Shown here in pieces: positions 1 through 9,543 of a DNA stretch of 35,004 nucleotides. The translations under genes and the position numbers were made by a program. Position 1 is the first letter of the stretch. Each line of letters starts with the position of its first letter. The notes beneath the pieces were generated by a model, which did not search any database, was not told the DNA's origin, and saw nothing but the letters and a program-made list of their open reading frames with translations. The stretch is from Victivallales bacterium (GTDB taxonomy: Bacteria; Verrucomicrobiota; Lentisphaeria; Oligosphaerales; Lenti-02): positions 1-35,004 of the forward strand of contig QKCY01000469.1 of assembly GCA_003245525.1 (NCBI GenBank), written 5' to 3'.

Positions 1-59
1 AGGGGGCTGCCATGTATAGGACTGTCCCACACGTGTCAACCCAACCGGAGGTACCTTCC

Positions 60-695
<636 letters not shown>

Positions 696-786
696 TCCCC
701 GTCCGTCGCCACCCTGTCCTGCACGGCCCGAGCCGGAAACCGGTCGCCGTTCTCTTCCCCCCAGCTAATCGAGAGGAACTCGATCG

Positions 787-3576
787 ATGAAACGTCTCGT
801 TCTGTCGGCCTGTGTATCGTTGGCCTGCGTGGCCTGTGCGGCTCCCCGCACCCTCATGGAATGGACCTTCGACCAGGCCGGCGATGCCGCTGGCTGGGCC
901 AAGACCAACCACGTCTCCGACCTGCGGGTGGAGGATGGTTGCCTCAAGGGTCGTCTCATGGACTGGGATCCCTGGGTGACCAGCCCCCAGTTCGAGCTGC
1001 CCGCCGCCACTTGGCAACGGATCGAGTTCCGGCTGAAGACCGACTGCGCCGGCGGCGGCGAGTTGTTCTTCACCAACACCACCGAATCGCCCTACGGTGG
1101 CTTCTTCCCGGACAAGCGGGTGACCTGGCGGGTCAACGGCGACGGGCAGTGGCACGACTACACCATCTATCCCTTCTGGGGCGACCTGAAGAAGGTCATC
1201 ATGTTCCGCCTGGACTTCGCCCGGGCCGAGGGCGATGCCAAGGGCAAGGCGGAGTTCGCTCTGGACTGGATTCGGATCGTGGGGGCCGACACCCCGCCGA
1301 AGCTGCCCCATCCCCCCGCCTGGACCTTCCCCGCCGATGCCGCCCAATTGACGGCGGTTTCCGGGCTGGAACTCAAGACCACGGCGGCGGGGCTGGTCAT
1401 GACCGCTCCGGTCAAGGACGCCGGGCTGGAGAGTTCCTTCTTCAGTTTCGCGGCGGACGACGGGTTCTGGGCGGTGCTGAACCTCTCCACCACCGCTGGT
1501 TCTACGGCCTCCATCTCCTGGATCTCATCCGAGGGAGCGGGACGCCAGGAAAAGAGCTTTGCCGTGATTCCCGACGGCAAGATGCGCACCTACAACGTGG
1601 ACCTGTCCGACGCGAAGAGCTGGGGCGGGGACGTGTATCTGATGGGCTTCGAGCCGCCGGTGGGGGCAGGAACCACCACGCTGGCCTCCCTCACGGTCCA
1701 GGATGATCCCGGCGGTCCGGCCTCGGCGGTCATTCTCTATGCGGGCCTCCAGGATGCCATCAACCGCGCCGGGCGTCCCTCCACGTTCCTGGTCTCCCTG
1801 GAGAACCGGGGCGGCGAGAGCCTCGTGAACGGCCGTATCTCCTCCCTCTCGCTACCGAAGGGGGTGCGGGTGGTCGGCCCCCAAGGCTGGGACAGCCTTC
1901 CCGCCCTGGAGTCCTTCGACCGGCGGGAGCAGCGCCTGCAGTTGGTCGCCGACCAACCGGTGAAGGGTCCCTTCACCTTGACTCTCGGCACCGGCGACCA
2001 AGCCACCCAGTATAGCGGCGAGGTCCAGTTCCTTCCGGCCCTCAACCTGGCCAAGGCCGACTACGTGCCCGAGCCCCAGCCCGTGAAATCCGACTACGAG
2101 GTCGGTGCGCTCTACTTCCCCGGCTGGCCTTCCATCGACCGTTGGGCCCGCATCTGGGGCACCGATCCCCAGCGCAAGCCGGTGCTCGGCTGGTACGACG
2201 AGGCCAACCCCGAGGTGGTGGACTGGCAGATCAAGTGGGCGGTGGAGAACGGGATCCAGTTCTTCATGGTGGACTGGTATTGGAACAAGGGCGGCATGCA
2301 CCTGGAGCACTGGATTCGGGCCTACGAGCAGGCCCGCTATCGCAAGTACCTCAAGTGGTGCATGATGTATGCGAACCACAATCCCAAGGGCAGCCACTCC
2401 GAAGAGGACCAGCGCGCCGTTACGAAGTACTGGATCGACAACTTCTTCGGCATGCCCGAGTACTACCGGATCGACGACATGCCCGTGGTCATGTACTGGA
2501 GTCCCGCTGGCTTGAAGCGCGACATGGGCGGCGAGCCGGGCGGGGCCAAGAAGCTGCTGGATATCTCCCGCGAAATGGCGCGCGAAGCGGGCTACAAGGG
2601 CATCTACTTCGTCTGCATGAAGTGGCCCGAGGCCTCCACCGATGCCAAGGACATCCAGTGGCTGAAGGACGAAGGCTTCGACATGACCAGCCTCTACCAC
2701 TTCATGTCGCCCGGCGGCAAGGCCGAGAACCCGAACCGCTACCCCTACAAGCTGGTGGCCGACTACAGCTACGAGTGGTGGCAGAAGCGCCAGGAGACCG
2801 GCATCCTGCCCTTCCTGCCCAACCTCTCCACCGGCTGGCACTCGCGCCCCTGGCATGGCGAGAGGGGCACCTGGATTCTCGACAAGAACGTGGACGATTT
2901 CCGCCGCATCTGCCAGGATGCCAAGAAGTTCTCCGACGAGACCGGGATCAAGCGCCTGCTCGTCGCTCCGCTGAACGAATGGGGCGAGGGCTCCTATGCG
3001 GAACCGAACACCGAGTACGGTTTCGGTATGTACGAGGCGATCCGCGACACCTTCTGCCAGAAGCCCGCCACGGGCTGGCCCGTCAACTATGCTCCGGCCG
3101 ATGTGGGGCTCGGTCCCTACGATTTGCCCATGCCCGAAGACCGCAAGGAACGGACCGACTGGACCTTTGCTACGGATACGGCCGGCTGGTCGGCCATGAT
3201 GGGCGTGGGCAAGTTCGGCGCAAACGACGCGAGACTTCAGCTTGTTACCAGCTCCGCCGACCCCGCGATCACCACCCCGCTGGCCAAGCTCCGCGCCAAG
3301 AGCTTCAAGCAGGTGGTCGTGCGGATGAGGATCACGCCGCCGCCAGCCGCTGGCGCGGGCGATGGCGCGCAGCTCTTCTGGAGCACGGTCACGGCCGGAG
3401 TCAGCGAGGCGACCAGCGCGAAGGTCGAGTTGGTCGGCGACGGCGAGTTCCACGACTACGTCTTCAACGTGGCGGAGAATCCCCGTTGGCGTGGTCGCTT
3501 GACCAGCTTCCGTTTCGACCCCTGCTCGCGGGCCGGGGCCACGGTGGAGATCTCCGACATCCGCCTGGTCGAGTAG
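787..3576 (+). CDS. Secreted GH99-like / WbsX-type glycoside hydrolase-like protein
   Basis: This 929-residue exported protein starts with a signal peptide (MKRLVLSACVSLACVACAA). The start has GAGAGG at 771-776. Residues about 24-300 form beta-rich, galactose-binding-like regions. The catalytic-type domain spans about residues 430-765: it opens with the GALYFPGW segment, contains FFMVDWYWN, and has the APLNEWGEGSYAEP block (NEWGEG at about 729-734) characteristic of GH99-like/WbsX proteins. A C-terminal domain (about 792-929, beginning DWTFATDTAGW) resembles the N-terminal DWxFD..AGW module, so the catalytic part is flanked by two related carbohydrate-binding-like modules. GH99 enzymes act as retaining endo-alpha-mannosidases or mannanases, but the substrate of this WbsX-like subgroup is not established. 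It precedes a heparinase-like lyase, which suggests shared glycan catabolism. Confidence 0.85.
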   Translation: MKRLVLSACVSLACVACAAPRTLMEWTFDQAGDAAGWAKTNHVSDLRVEDGCLKGRLMDWDPWVTSPQFELPAATWQRIEFRLKTDCAGGGELFFTNTTESPYGGFFPDKRVTWRVNGDGQWHDYTIYPFWGDLKKVIMFRLDFARAEGDAKGKAEFALDWIRIVGADTPPKLPHPPAWTFPADAAQLTAVSGLELKTTAAGLVMTAPVKDAGLESSFFSFAADDGFWAVLNLSTTAGSTASISWISSEGAGRQEKSFAVIPDGKMRTYNVDLSDAKSWGGDVYLMGFEPPVGAGTTTLASLTVQDDPGGPASAVILYAGLQDAINRAGRPSTFLVSLENRGGESLVNGRISSLSLPKGVRVVGPQGWDSLPALESFDRREQRLQLVADQPVKGPFTLTLGTGDQATQYSGEVQFLPALNLAKADYVPEPQPVKSDYEVGALYFPGWPSIDRWARIWGTDPQRKPVLGWYDEANPEVVDWQIKWAVENGIQFFMVDWYWNKGGMHLEHWIRAYEQARYRKYLKWCMMYANHNPKGSHSEEDQRAVTKYWIDNFFGMPEYYRIDDMPVVMYWSPAGLKRDMGGEPGGAKKLLDISREMAREAGYKGIYFVCMKWPEASTDAKDIQWLKDEGFDMTSLYHFMSPGGKAENPNRYPYKLVADYSYEWWQKRQETGILPFLPNLSTGWHSRPWHGERGTWILDKNVDDFRRICQDAKKFSDETGIKRLLVAPLNEWGEGSYAEPNTEYGFGMYEAIRDTFCQKPATGWPVNYAPADVGLGPYDLPMPEDRKERTDWTFATDTAGWSAMMGVGKFGANDARLQLVTSSADPAITTPLAKLRAKSFKQVVVRMRITPPPAAGAGDGAQLFWSTVTAGVSEATSAKVELVGDGEFHDYVFNVAENPRWRGRLTSFRFDPCSRAGATVEISDIRLVE

Positions 3577-3602
3577 CCTACCGGCAGATCTTTCCAGGGC
3601 AG

Positions 3603-3632
3603 GGGCGACGCCAAGCGTCGCCCTTGCTCTTT
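3603..3632 (+). terminator. Possible terminator of the GH99-like gene
   Basis: A 9-bp perfect GC-rich stem (3603-3623) lies 26 bases after the glycosidase stop and is followed by TTGCTCTTTTCT. It is weak as a classic intrinsic terminator because the T-run is interrupted. The same stem also occurs as part of the repeat pair, so its primary role is uncertain. Confidence 0.4.
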
Positions 3633-3805
3633 TCTGGGGCAAGACATCGCGCCAGCGGGAGCTACGATAGCCGTTCACCGGGAGCGCCGGCATCCTTGCC
3701 GGCAGTCTTTACGTGGCAACGGGCAACAGCGGGCGACGCGATGCGTCGCCCCCACCTTGTTCTCCGGGCAGGACATCGCGGCAGAGGGCGCTATGGTAGC
3801 GCGTC
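3603..3805. repeat. Two copies of a two-hairpin structured repeat around a third hairpin
   Basis: Copy 1 (3603 to about 3677) and copy 2 (3731 to about 3805) align over about 75 bp. Each begins with a perfect 9-bp stem GGGCGACGC/GCGTCGCCC with a 3-nt loop (CAA at 3612-3614, GAT at 3740-3742). Each continues with a shared segment containing ACATCGCG and ends with a second small hairpin (GCTA-CGA-TAGC at 3661-3671; GCGCTA-TGG-TAGCGC at 3788-3802). Between the copies is another perfect hairpin, GCCGGCA-TCCT-TGCCGGC (3686-3703). The layout resembles REP/BIME-type intergenic palindromes. The first hairpin is followed by a T-rich stretch and may also end the upstream glycosidase transcript. Confidence 0.8.
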
Positions 3806-3827
3806 GGTCCCTTTCCGGAGGTTACGC

Positions 3828-6800
3828 ATGTACCAGCGTCTCGTCGCCCTCTCTTCCCTCTTTTCCTGTCTGGTTCTCGCCCAGGACGGCAATCTGCTGC
3901 CCAACGCGGGGTTCGAGGAGCTCCAGGACAACAAGCCTGCGGGGTGGGGTTCGCAGAACTTCGGCACCGGCGGGGTCGCCACCGCCGAGACCGCCAACGT
4001 CCACGGTGGCACCCGGTGCGTGGCCCTGGAGAGCCGCGACGACACGGAGCGGATCGCCTGGCGGGCCGGGGCACCGCTGCCCGCAGGCGTGCAGTTTGTC
4101 GCCGCTGGCGGTTGGTACCGCACGGAGAACGTGGCGGCCGCAGCCAACCGGGGCGTCAGCTTCCGGGTGCATTTCCACGGCACCGTGGATGGCAAGATGA
4201 AGGAGATCGGGCTCAAGCAGGCCTTCTTTCCCCCCAATGCCGCCTGGACCCGCACCGAGGAGAGGGTCTTTCCAGTCCCCGCCGGGACGGAGCGGGTCGA
4301 ACTACAGGTGTTCAACTGGCTGACGCCGGGCAAGACCTTCTGGGACGATGTCTGGGTCCGGCCGGTGGTTGGCGAAGAGCTGGCGGCTGTGCTGCCTGCC
4401 CTGGCTGCCGAACTGGGCCTCGACCGGGAACCTGTGCCTGGCCGTAGCCTGGGATGTGCGCCGGTGGCGGACGCGACCGTGACGACCAATCCGCCCCCTT
4501 TTCTCTGGCCGCCGGTGAGCAACGCGGTCTACGCCCTGGAAGTGGCGCGGGATGCCGCCTTTACCCAGGACGTGATCCGGCGCGACAAGCTGACCTGGTG
4601 CGCCGAGATGCTGACGGAGCCGTTGTCGGCGGGCACTTGGTACTGGCGCTATGGCGTGGTCTGGGGGAATGGCATCACGATCTGGAGCCGGGTCCGGCCG
4701 TTCACCGTGCCAGAGACCGCCAGCACCTGGCCCTATCCGACTGCCGACCGCTTCCAGGTCCATGCCCAGCGTCCCCGCCTCTTCGTGGCCGACGGCCGGT
4801 TGGCCGAACTGCGCCAGCGGGCGGCCGACGGTGACCTCAAGCCCACGGCTGAAGCCCTGGTCCGCGACGCCCAGCGTTGGACCCGCGAGGAACTCATTGC
4901 CGAACCGGGTTGGCTGCCCCAGGGCAAGGAACGGGGGCCGGCCTACACTCTGGTCATCCGGCAGACCCGTCCGCCCATGGACAAGATGGAACGGGCGGCC
5001 TTGGCCTATCTGCTCACCGGCGATGCCGTGTCCGGCGCGGAGGCCAAGCGCCGGGTTCTCCATTTCTTCTCCTGGGATCCGCACGGCCCCACCAACGTCT
5101 TCCACAACGACGAGCCGGCCATGTGGATCATGATGCGGGGCTGCCGGGCCTATGACTGGACCTACGATCTCTACACCCCCGAGGAACGCCAGCAGATCGA
5201 GGCCAGCCAGATGGAGCGGGCGCGGGACTTCTACAAGAAGATGCGCGGCATGCCCTTCGAGAACAATCCCTTCGAGAGCCATGCGGGTCGCATCATCGGT
5301 TTCCTGGGCGAGGCGGCCATCTCGCTGGCCCCCGAACAGGAGGAGGCACGGACGTGGCTGGACTACATCACCCACATCTACTGGGGCGTCTATCCGGCCT
5401 GGGGCAAGGAGGACGGCGGCTGGAACGAGGGACCGGGGTACTGGGGTGCCTATATGGAGTTCGGCCTCCATTTCGTGGTCGCCCTGCGCGAGGCCACCGG
5501 CATCGACCTCTCCCGACGGCCCTTCTTCCATAGCACGCCCTACTACCGGCTCTATCTGACGCCGCCGTTCTCCGAGATGGCCCCCTTCGGCGATGGTGGT
5601 CAGTTCAAGCCCAGCCGTCCGGCCTCCCTGATGTACTGGTTCAGTACCCTCGATCATGATCCGCGCATCCGCTGGTACGCGGACTACCTGGGGCAGGGGG
5701 GCGGCAACAGCATTCTCGGCGTGGTGCTGAAGGACGACAGCCTGCAATCCCTGCCCCCCTTCGATCTGCCCCCGGCCCGCCACTTCCCGGCAGTGGGGCT
5801 GGTCACCCTCCATACGGACCTGACCGACGGGGACAAGGACGTCTTCTTTGCCCTCCGCTCGACTCCCTACGGGGCCGTATCCCACGGTCACAACGACCAG
5901 AACTGCTTCGTTCTCGAAGCCTTTGGCGAGCCCCTGGCCATCGCCACCGGGCACTACAACTACTACGGCTCCCCCCACCACGATGGCTGGACCCGTCAGA
6001 CCAAAGCCAAGTGTGGCATCACCGTCGACGGCGGGAAGGGGCAGGACCGGGGCTGGCAGGCGAAGGGCAAGATCACCGACTATCTCCACGGCGAGGGTTT
6101 TGATCTGGTTCGGGGCGACGCCACCGCCGCCTATGGCGGGCGGCTCGACCAGGCTATCCGCGAAGTGGTCCAGGTGCGGCCCGGCATCTTCGTCATCCGC
6201 GACCAACTGGCGAGCAAGGACGAGCACGTTTTCGAGTACTGGCTCCATGCGCTGGACCAGATGGAGGTCGGCACCGACACGGTCCGTATCCAGCGGCCCA
6301 AGGCTTCCCTGACGGTGCGTTTCCTGGCCCCCGAGCAGCCGGTGTTCATGCAGACCGACCAATTCGATCCGGCTCCCGCCTGGCCGGCCGGGCAGACCTT
6401 CGTCAACAACTGGCATCTCCGGGCGGCGCAGCCCGCCGCCGCCAAGGCCGCCGAATTCCTCACTGTCCTCCTGCCCGCCAAGACCGGTGAGGAGGCGGCC
6501 CTGCCCAAGACCTCCCGCTGGGAGCAGGGGGCGCAGTTGATTTGGCCCGATGGCAGCGCCACCTTGGTTGGTTTCGCCACGGGCCCGACCCGTGCGTCCG
6601 GAATCGAGACCGACGCCCGCATTTTCGCGGTGACCCGCACGGCGACGGGGGAAGTGACTGGTTGGCTGGCAAACCAGGCCACCAGTTTACGGGTAGACGG
6701 CAAGGAACTGCTGGCGGTGGACACGCCGGTGTCGGCGACGGCCTGTTTTGCCGCCGACTACGGTCGGGTGGATGCCAGCGGCAGCGCCGCATCCCTGCGG

Positions 6801-7604
6801 CTCCAGGTCCCCTCTCGGTTCCAGGCAACGGATGGTCGGTTGACGTTGCCGGTGCAGGGCGAGGCCAGCGTGGACTTGTGGCCGGGAACTTCCGCCGCCA
6901 CCGGGCCCGTGGACGTGACCGTCGTCGCGGGCGATCAGACCCGCGTGCTCCACGGGTTGCGCAACCGGCGGGGCGAGGGGCTGGCGCAGGGCGAGCTGGA
7001 TTTGCCGCCGGGAATCTATCGGTTGGCGCTTCCCGCTGGCGTCACCATGAGTGGCATAACGGTGCAGGAGGATCGCAGTCTGTGGCTGATCGGCAAGGAC
7101 CGGGTGACGTTGCGGGGCCGCTTGCCCGAGCGGTTGGAGTTCGTGCCCATTCGGCTGGCCGTGTCCCTGCCTGCCCAACCCCGTGACCTATGGTCCGAAA
7201 AACTGGTCTGCCAAGCCGAGACCAACTGGCAGGAGACCGGCGGCAAGATCAAGGTCAGCCAGGGCGGCCACCACAAGGCTTCCGGCGACGCCAACCTATG
7301 GGCTTGGAACACTCCTGGCCACATGCTCACTTGGACCCTTGATGTGCCTGCCGCTGGCGACTATGAGCTCTGGTTCGCCGGAGCGACCGAATGCGGCATG
7401 GTTGGCGGCTTGCAGGTGAATGGCGGCGAGGAGCAGCCCGTCATCTTTACCCCCAGTGGTGGTTGGGCGCGGGAGAAGGGGTACGAATGGCGCGCCTACC
7501 GGGCGGGTGCTTTTGCTCTCTCGGCGGGGGACAACCGCGTCTCCCTGACCAACCGCAGCGGCATGGGCCTCAACCTCGATTGCCTGGTGCTAATCAGAAA
7601 GTAG
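3828..7604 (+). CDS. Secreted heparinase II/III-family polysaccharide lyase, multidomain
   Basis: This 1258-residue exported protein begins at ATG 3828 with GGAGG at 3817-3821. The frame stays open far upstream, but that part overlaps the glycosidase and is a shadow. A signal peptide (about 1-18) is followed by a galactose-binding-like module starting NLLPNAGFEE (to about 190), then the alpha/alpha toroid of the DUF4962/heparinase II type (about 200-620) and the beta-sandwich Hepar_II_III domain (about 640-900). Family-typical residues are visible: NPFESHAGR with Asn480 and His485, GPGYWGAY with Tyr538, and SHGHNDQNCF with His686, His688 and Asp690. Heparinase-type lyases cleave uronic-acid polysaccharides by beta-elimination using Tyr and His, so a uronate-containing glycan is likely, but the substrate cannot be read from sequence. 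The C-terminal about 140 residues look like a further carbohydrate-binding module. The next gene begins four bases after the stop. Confidence 0.9.
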   Translation: MYQRLVALSSLFSCLVLAQDGNLLPNAGFEELQDNKPAGWGSQNFGTGGVATAETANVHGGTRCVALESRDDTERIAWRAGAPLPAGVQFVAAGGWYRTENVAAAANRGVSFRVHFHGTVDGKMKEIGLKQAFFPPNAAWTRTEERVFPVPAGTERVELQVFNWLTPGKTFWDDVWVRPVVGEELAAVLPALAAELGLDREPVPGRSLGCAPVADATVTTNPPPFLWPPVSNAVYALEVARDAAFTQDVIRRDKLTWCAEMLTEPLSAGTWYWRYGVVWGNGITIWSRVRPFTVPETASTWPYPTADRFQVHAQRPRLFVADGRLAELRQRAADGDLKPTAEALVRDAQRWTREELIAEPGWLPQGKERGPAYTLVIRQTRPPMDKMERAALAYLLTGDAVSGAEAKRRVLHFFSWDPHGPTNVFHNDEPAMWIMMRGCRAYDWTYDLYTPEERQQIEASQMERARDFYKKMRGMPFENNPFESHAGRIIGFLGEAAISLAPEQEEARTWLDYITHIYWGVYPAWGKEDGGWNEGPGYWGAYMEFGLHFVVALREATGIDLSRRPFFHSTPYYRLYLTPPFSEMAPFGDGGQFKPSRPASLMYWFSTLDHDPRIRWYADYLGQGGGNSILGVVLKDDSLQSLPPFDLPPARHFPAVGLVTLHTDLTDGDKDVFFALRSTPYGAVSHGHNDQNCFVLEAFGEPLAIATGHYNYYGSPHHDGWTRQTKAKCGITVDGGKGQDRGWQAKGKITDYLHGEGFDLVRGDATAAYGGRLDQAIREVVQVRPGIFVIRDQLASKDEHVFEYWLHALDQMEVGTDTVRIQRPKASLTVRFLAPEQPVFMQTDQFDPAPAWPAGQTFVNNWHLRAAQPAAAKAAEFLTVLLPAKTGEEAALPKTSRWEQGAQLIWPDGSATLVGFATGPTRASGIETDARIFAVTRTATGEVTGWLANQATSLRVDGKELLAVDTPVSATACFAADYGRVDASGSAASLRLQVPSRFQATDGRLTLPVQGEASVDLWPGTSAATGPVDVTVVAGDQTRVLHGLRNRRGEGLAQGELDLPPGIYRLALPAGVTMSGITVQEDRSLWLIGKDRVTLRGRLPERLEFVPIRLAVSLPAQPRDLWSEKLVCQAETNWQETGGKIKVSQGGHHKASGDANLWAWNTPGHMLTWTLDVPAAGDYELWFAGATECGMVGGLQVNGGEEQPVIFTPSGGWAREKGYEWRAYRAGAFALSAGDNRVSLTNRSGMGLNLDCLVLIRK

Positions 7605-7608
7605 GCAG

Positions 7609-9543
7609 ATGGATCGGCGGACCTTCAACCGGGGATTGCTGGGAACGGTCGGGGTTGCCGCGTTGCCCCCGCTCTTCGGGCAGGAGGACAACAACCGGCT
7701 GCTGATCGACGAGGGATTCGAGGGCGAGATTCCCGACTTCCATACCTATCAGGCCAGCTATGCCGCCGATGCCGCGCGCGCCCACGGTGGCCAGCGCAGC
7801 CTGCGGGTGACGGTCGCACCGGGCAAGGCCTCCGGCGGGGCCTACTTCCGGCTCGATGGTCTGGTGAAGCCGGGCCAGGACTACGAGTTCTCCGCTTGGG
7901 TCTGGTGCGGCAGCGCTGCCAGCGTGCGCCTCTATGTCTCCGCGCACGACGGCAAGAGCCGCTATATCCGGGGCCAGGCGGCAGGCGGCAAGCCGGGCGA
8001 GTGGATGCAGTTGACCGGCACTGTGAGGGGCAGGGAAGGGCATGCCGACGACCACGAGACCATGCTGGCCATGAGCACCACCGGGGAGAGTTGGTTCGAC
8101 GATGTGGTGTTGCGTGAAACAGTTTTGCCTACGCCTCCCATCGAAGCCTACCCGCTGGTGGCGCACTCCCTGCATGGCTTGGCCGACCGCCGGGCGACGG
8201 CATTGCGTCCCGGCGAGACCTACCGGCTCGATGGTCGCCAGGGGGCCTTGACGCCGGGTTTCCAGCCAGGCGAAGCCGTCCGTCCCGACCAAGCAGCGGT
8301 ACCGCTGCCTCCCGATGGGATGCTCGTCTTCGCGGTGGATGCGCCAGTGGCCATGTGGGCCAGTGGCGTACTGGTCCTCGAACCATCCTCCGACCTGCGT
8401 CCCGGTCTGCGCGCCACCGTGCTCTGCGATACCACCGTGATCGGCGCGCCCATGGTCGCCGCCGACCCCTGGCAGGGAGTCGGCAATGCCCTGACCGGAC
8501 CCGCTCCGGAATGCGTTGGCACCCGGCCTCCCGACCGGATCGGGCTGACTCCCTGGCTGCTTCCTGCCGGTCGCCACCACCTCTGCGTGGCCTCGCCCCA
8601 TTGCCGCGCTGGGGGTACGTTCCGGGAACTGGAACTGACCACCTTGGGCACGCCGGTTCGTCCGCCGCTCCAGCAGTTCGCTCTGCTCTCCGATACCCAT
8701 CTCGGTTCGGGCCGTCCCATCTGGATGAACGCCAAGCTGGATGGTCCAGCCTGCGCCGAACTGGGTACCACGCTGGCCGCCTTGCGCGCCGAGGGCATCG
8801 ACTACGCCTTTCTTGCCGGGGACATGACCGACGGCGGTACGCGCGAGCAGTTCGCCTTGCTGGCGCAGGCCTGCGCCGGGACGGACTTGCCGGTCTATGG
8901 CTGCATCGGCAACCACGACTCCTATCATGCCTCCTCGCGGTCCGATGCCCTGGAACTCTGCGCCAAGCTCTTCCCCACCGGTAGCACCGACTATGCGGTC
9001 CGGCTGGGGCGGTTGCGGTTCGTGGTCCTTGACGGTTCCCACTGGAAGGCGAAGGACGGCCGGTTTGTGGACCGCTACGATGCGGCCGATTCCGGTGGAA
9101 TCGGGGTCAAGCCCGAGCAGATCCAGTGGCTGCAGGACACGCTAGCGGCGGATCGGCACGCCCCCACCATCTTCGTCTGGCACTTTCCGCTCCACAACCG
9201 TCAGGGCATTTCCTCCTGTGGCTACCGGCTGGGGGATTGGCATATGGGCCCGGAGGTCCTCGCCACGCTGGAGCAGGCCCCCAATGTGGTGGCCACCCTC
9301 TGCGGCCACACCCACTGGAACGAGGCGAATGTCCGCGCCGGGCGGCCCCATCTCGTCAATCCGGCCTTCTGCGAATGGCCCAATGCCTACCGGGTCTTCC
9401 GGGTTTACGAGGACCATCTCGAATGGGAACTGCGGCAGGTGGCGAACCGGGGCTTCGTGCGCGAGTCCTGCGTCGTGCCCAAGGCCCTGTCCTGGATGAT
9501 CTCGACCGCACCCGGCGATCTGGGCGGCAGGATCGACGGCTAG
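7609..9543 (+). CDS. Tat-exported calcineurin-like metallophosphoesterase
   Basis: This 644-residue protein has a twin-arginine-type leader (MDRRTFNRGLLGTVGVAALP), so export in folded form with metals bound is plausible. Residues about 30-170 form a carbohydrate-binding-like jelly roll (DEGFEG start, SWFDDVVLRE end). The phosphoesterase domain (about 355-600) has the full dimetal signature: D362-T-H364, G404-D405, G434-N-H-D437, a histidine in VWHFPLHN, and G566-H-T-H569. The family hydrolyses phosphomono- or diesters; the substrate here is unknown. The start lies four bases after the lyase stop, with only a weak ribosome site (TAGGCAG), which suggests translational coupling to that gene. The stop codon overlaps the stop of the convergent FHA gene. 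Confidence 0.88.
   Translation: MDRRTFNRGLLGTVGVAALPPLFGQEDNNRLLIDEGFEGEIPDFHTYQASYAADAARAHGGQRSLRVTVAPGKASGGAYFRLDGLVKPGQDYEFSAWVWCGSAASVRLYVSAHDGKSRYIRGQAAGGKPGEWMQLTGTVRGREGHADDHETMLAMSTTGESWFDDVVLRETVLPTPPIEAYPLVAHSLHGLADRRATALRPGETYRLDGRQGALTPGFQPGEAVRPDQAAVPLPPDGMLVFAVDAPVAMWASGVLVLEPSSDLRPGLRATVLCDTTVIGAPMVAADPWQGVGNALTGPAPECVGTRPPDRIGLTPWLLPAGRHHLCVASPHCRAGGTFRELELTTLGTPVRPPLQQFALLSDTHLGSGRPIWMNAKLDGPACAELGTTLAALRAEGIDYAFLAGDMTDGGTREQFALLAQACAGTDLPVYGCIGNHDSYHASSRSDALELCAKLFPTGSTDYAVRLGRLRFVVLDGSHWKAKDGRFVDRYDAADSGGIGVKPEQIQWLQDTLAADRHAPTIFVWHFPLHNRQGISSCGYRLGDWHMGPEVLATLEQAPNVVATLCGHTHWNEANVRAGRPHLVNPAFCEWPNAYRVFRVYEDHLEWELRQVANRGFVRESCVVPKALSWMISTAPGDLGGRIDG

Noticed and set aside
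1852-3693. Long antisense open frame opposite the glycosidase (613 codons)
   Set aside because: High GC produces long open antisense frames; composition is skewed and no domain is visible.
2142-3827. Very long upstream extension of the heparinase-type reading frame
   Set aside because: It overlaps the glycosidase in another frame, its translation is low-complexity Arg/Gly-rich, and ATG 3828 has both a ribosome site and a signal peptide.
4302-6416. Long antisense open frame opposite the lyase (704 codons)
   Set aside because: It is a shadow of the heparinase gene, whose active-site motifs are clear on the + strand.
7594-9042. Antisense open frame opposite the phosphoesterase (482 codons)
   Set aside because: No ribosome site or recognisable domain; the + strand carries a complete dimetal signature.
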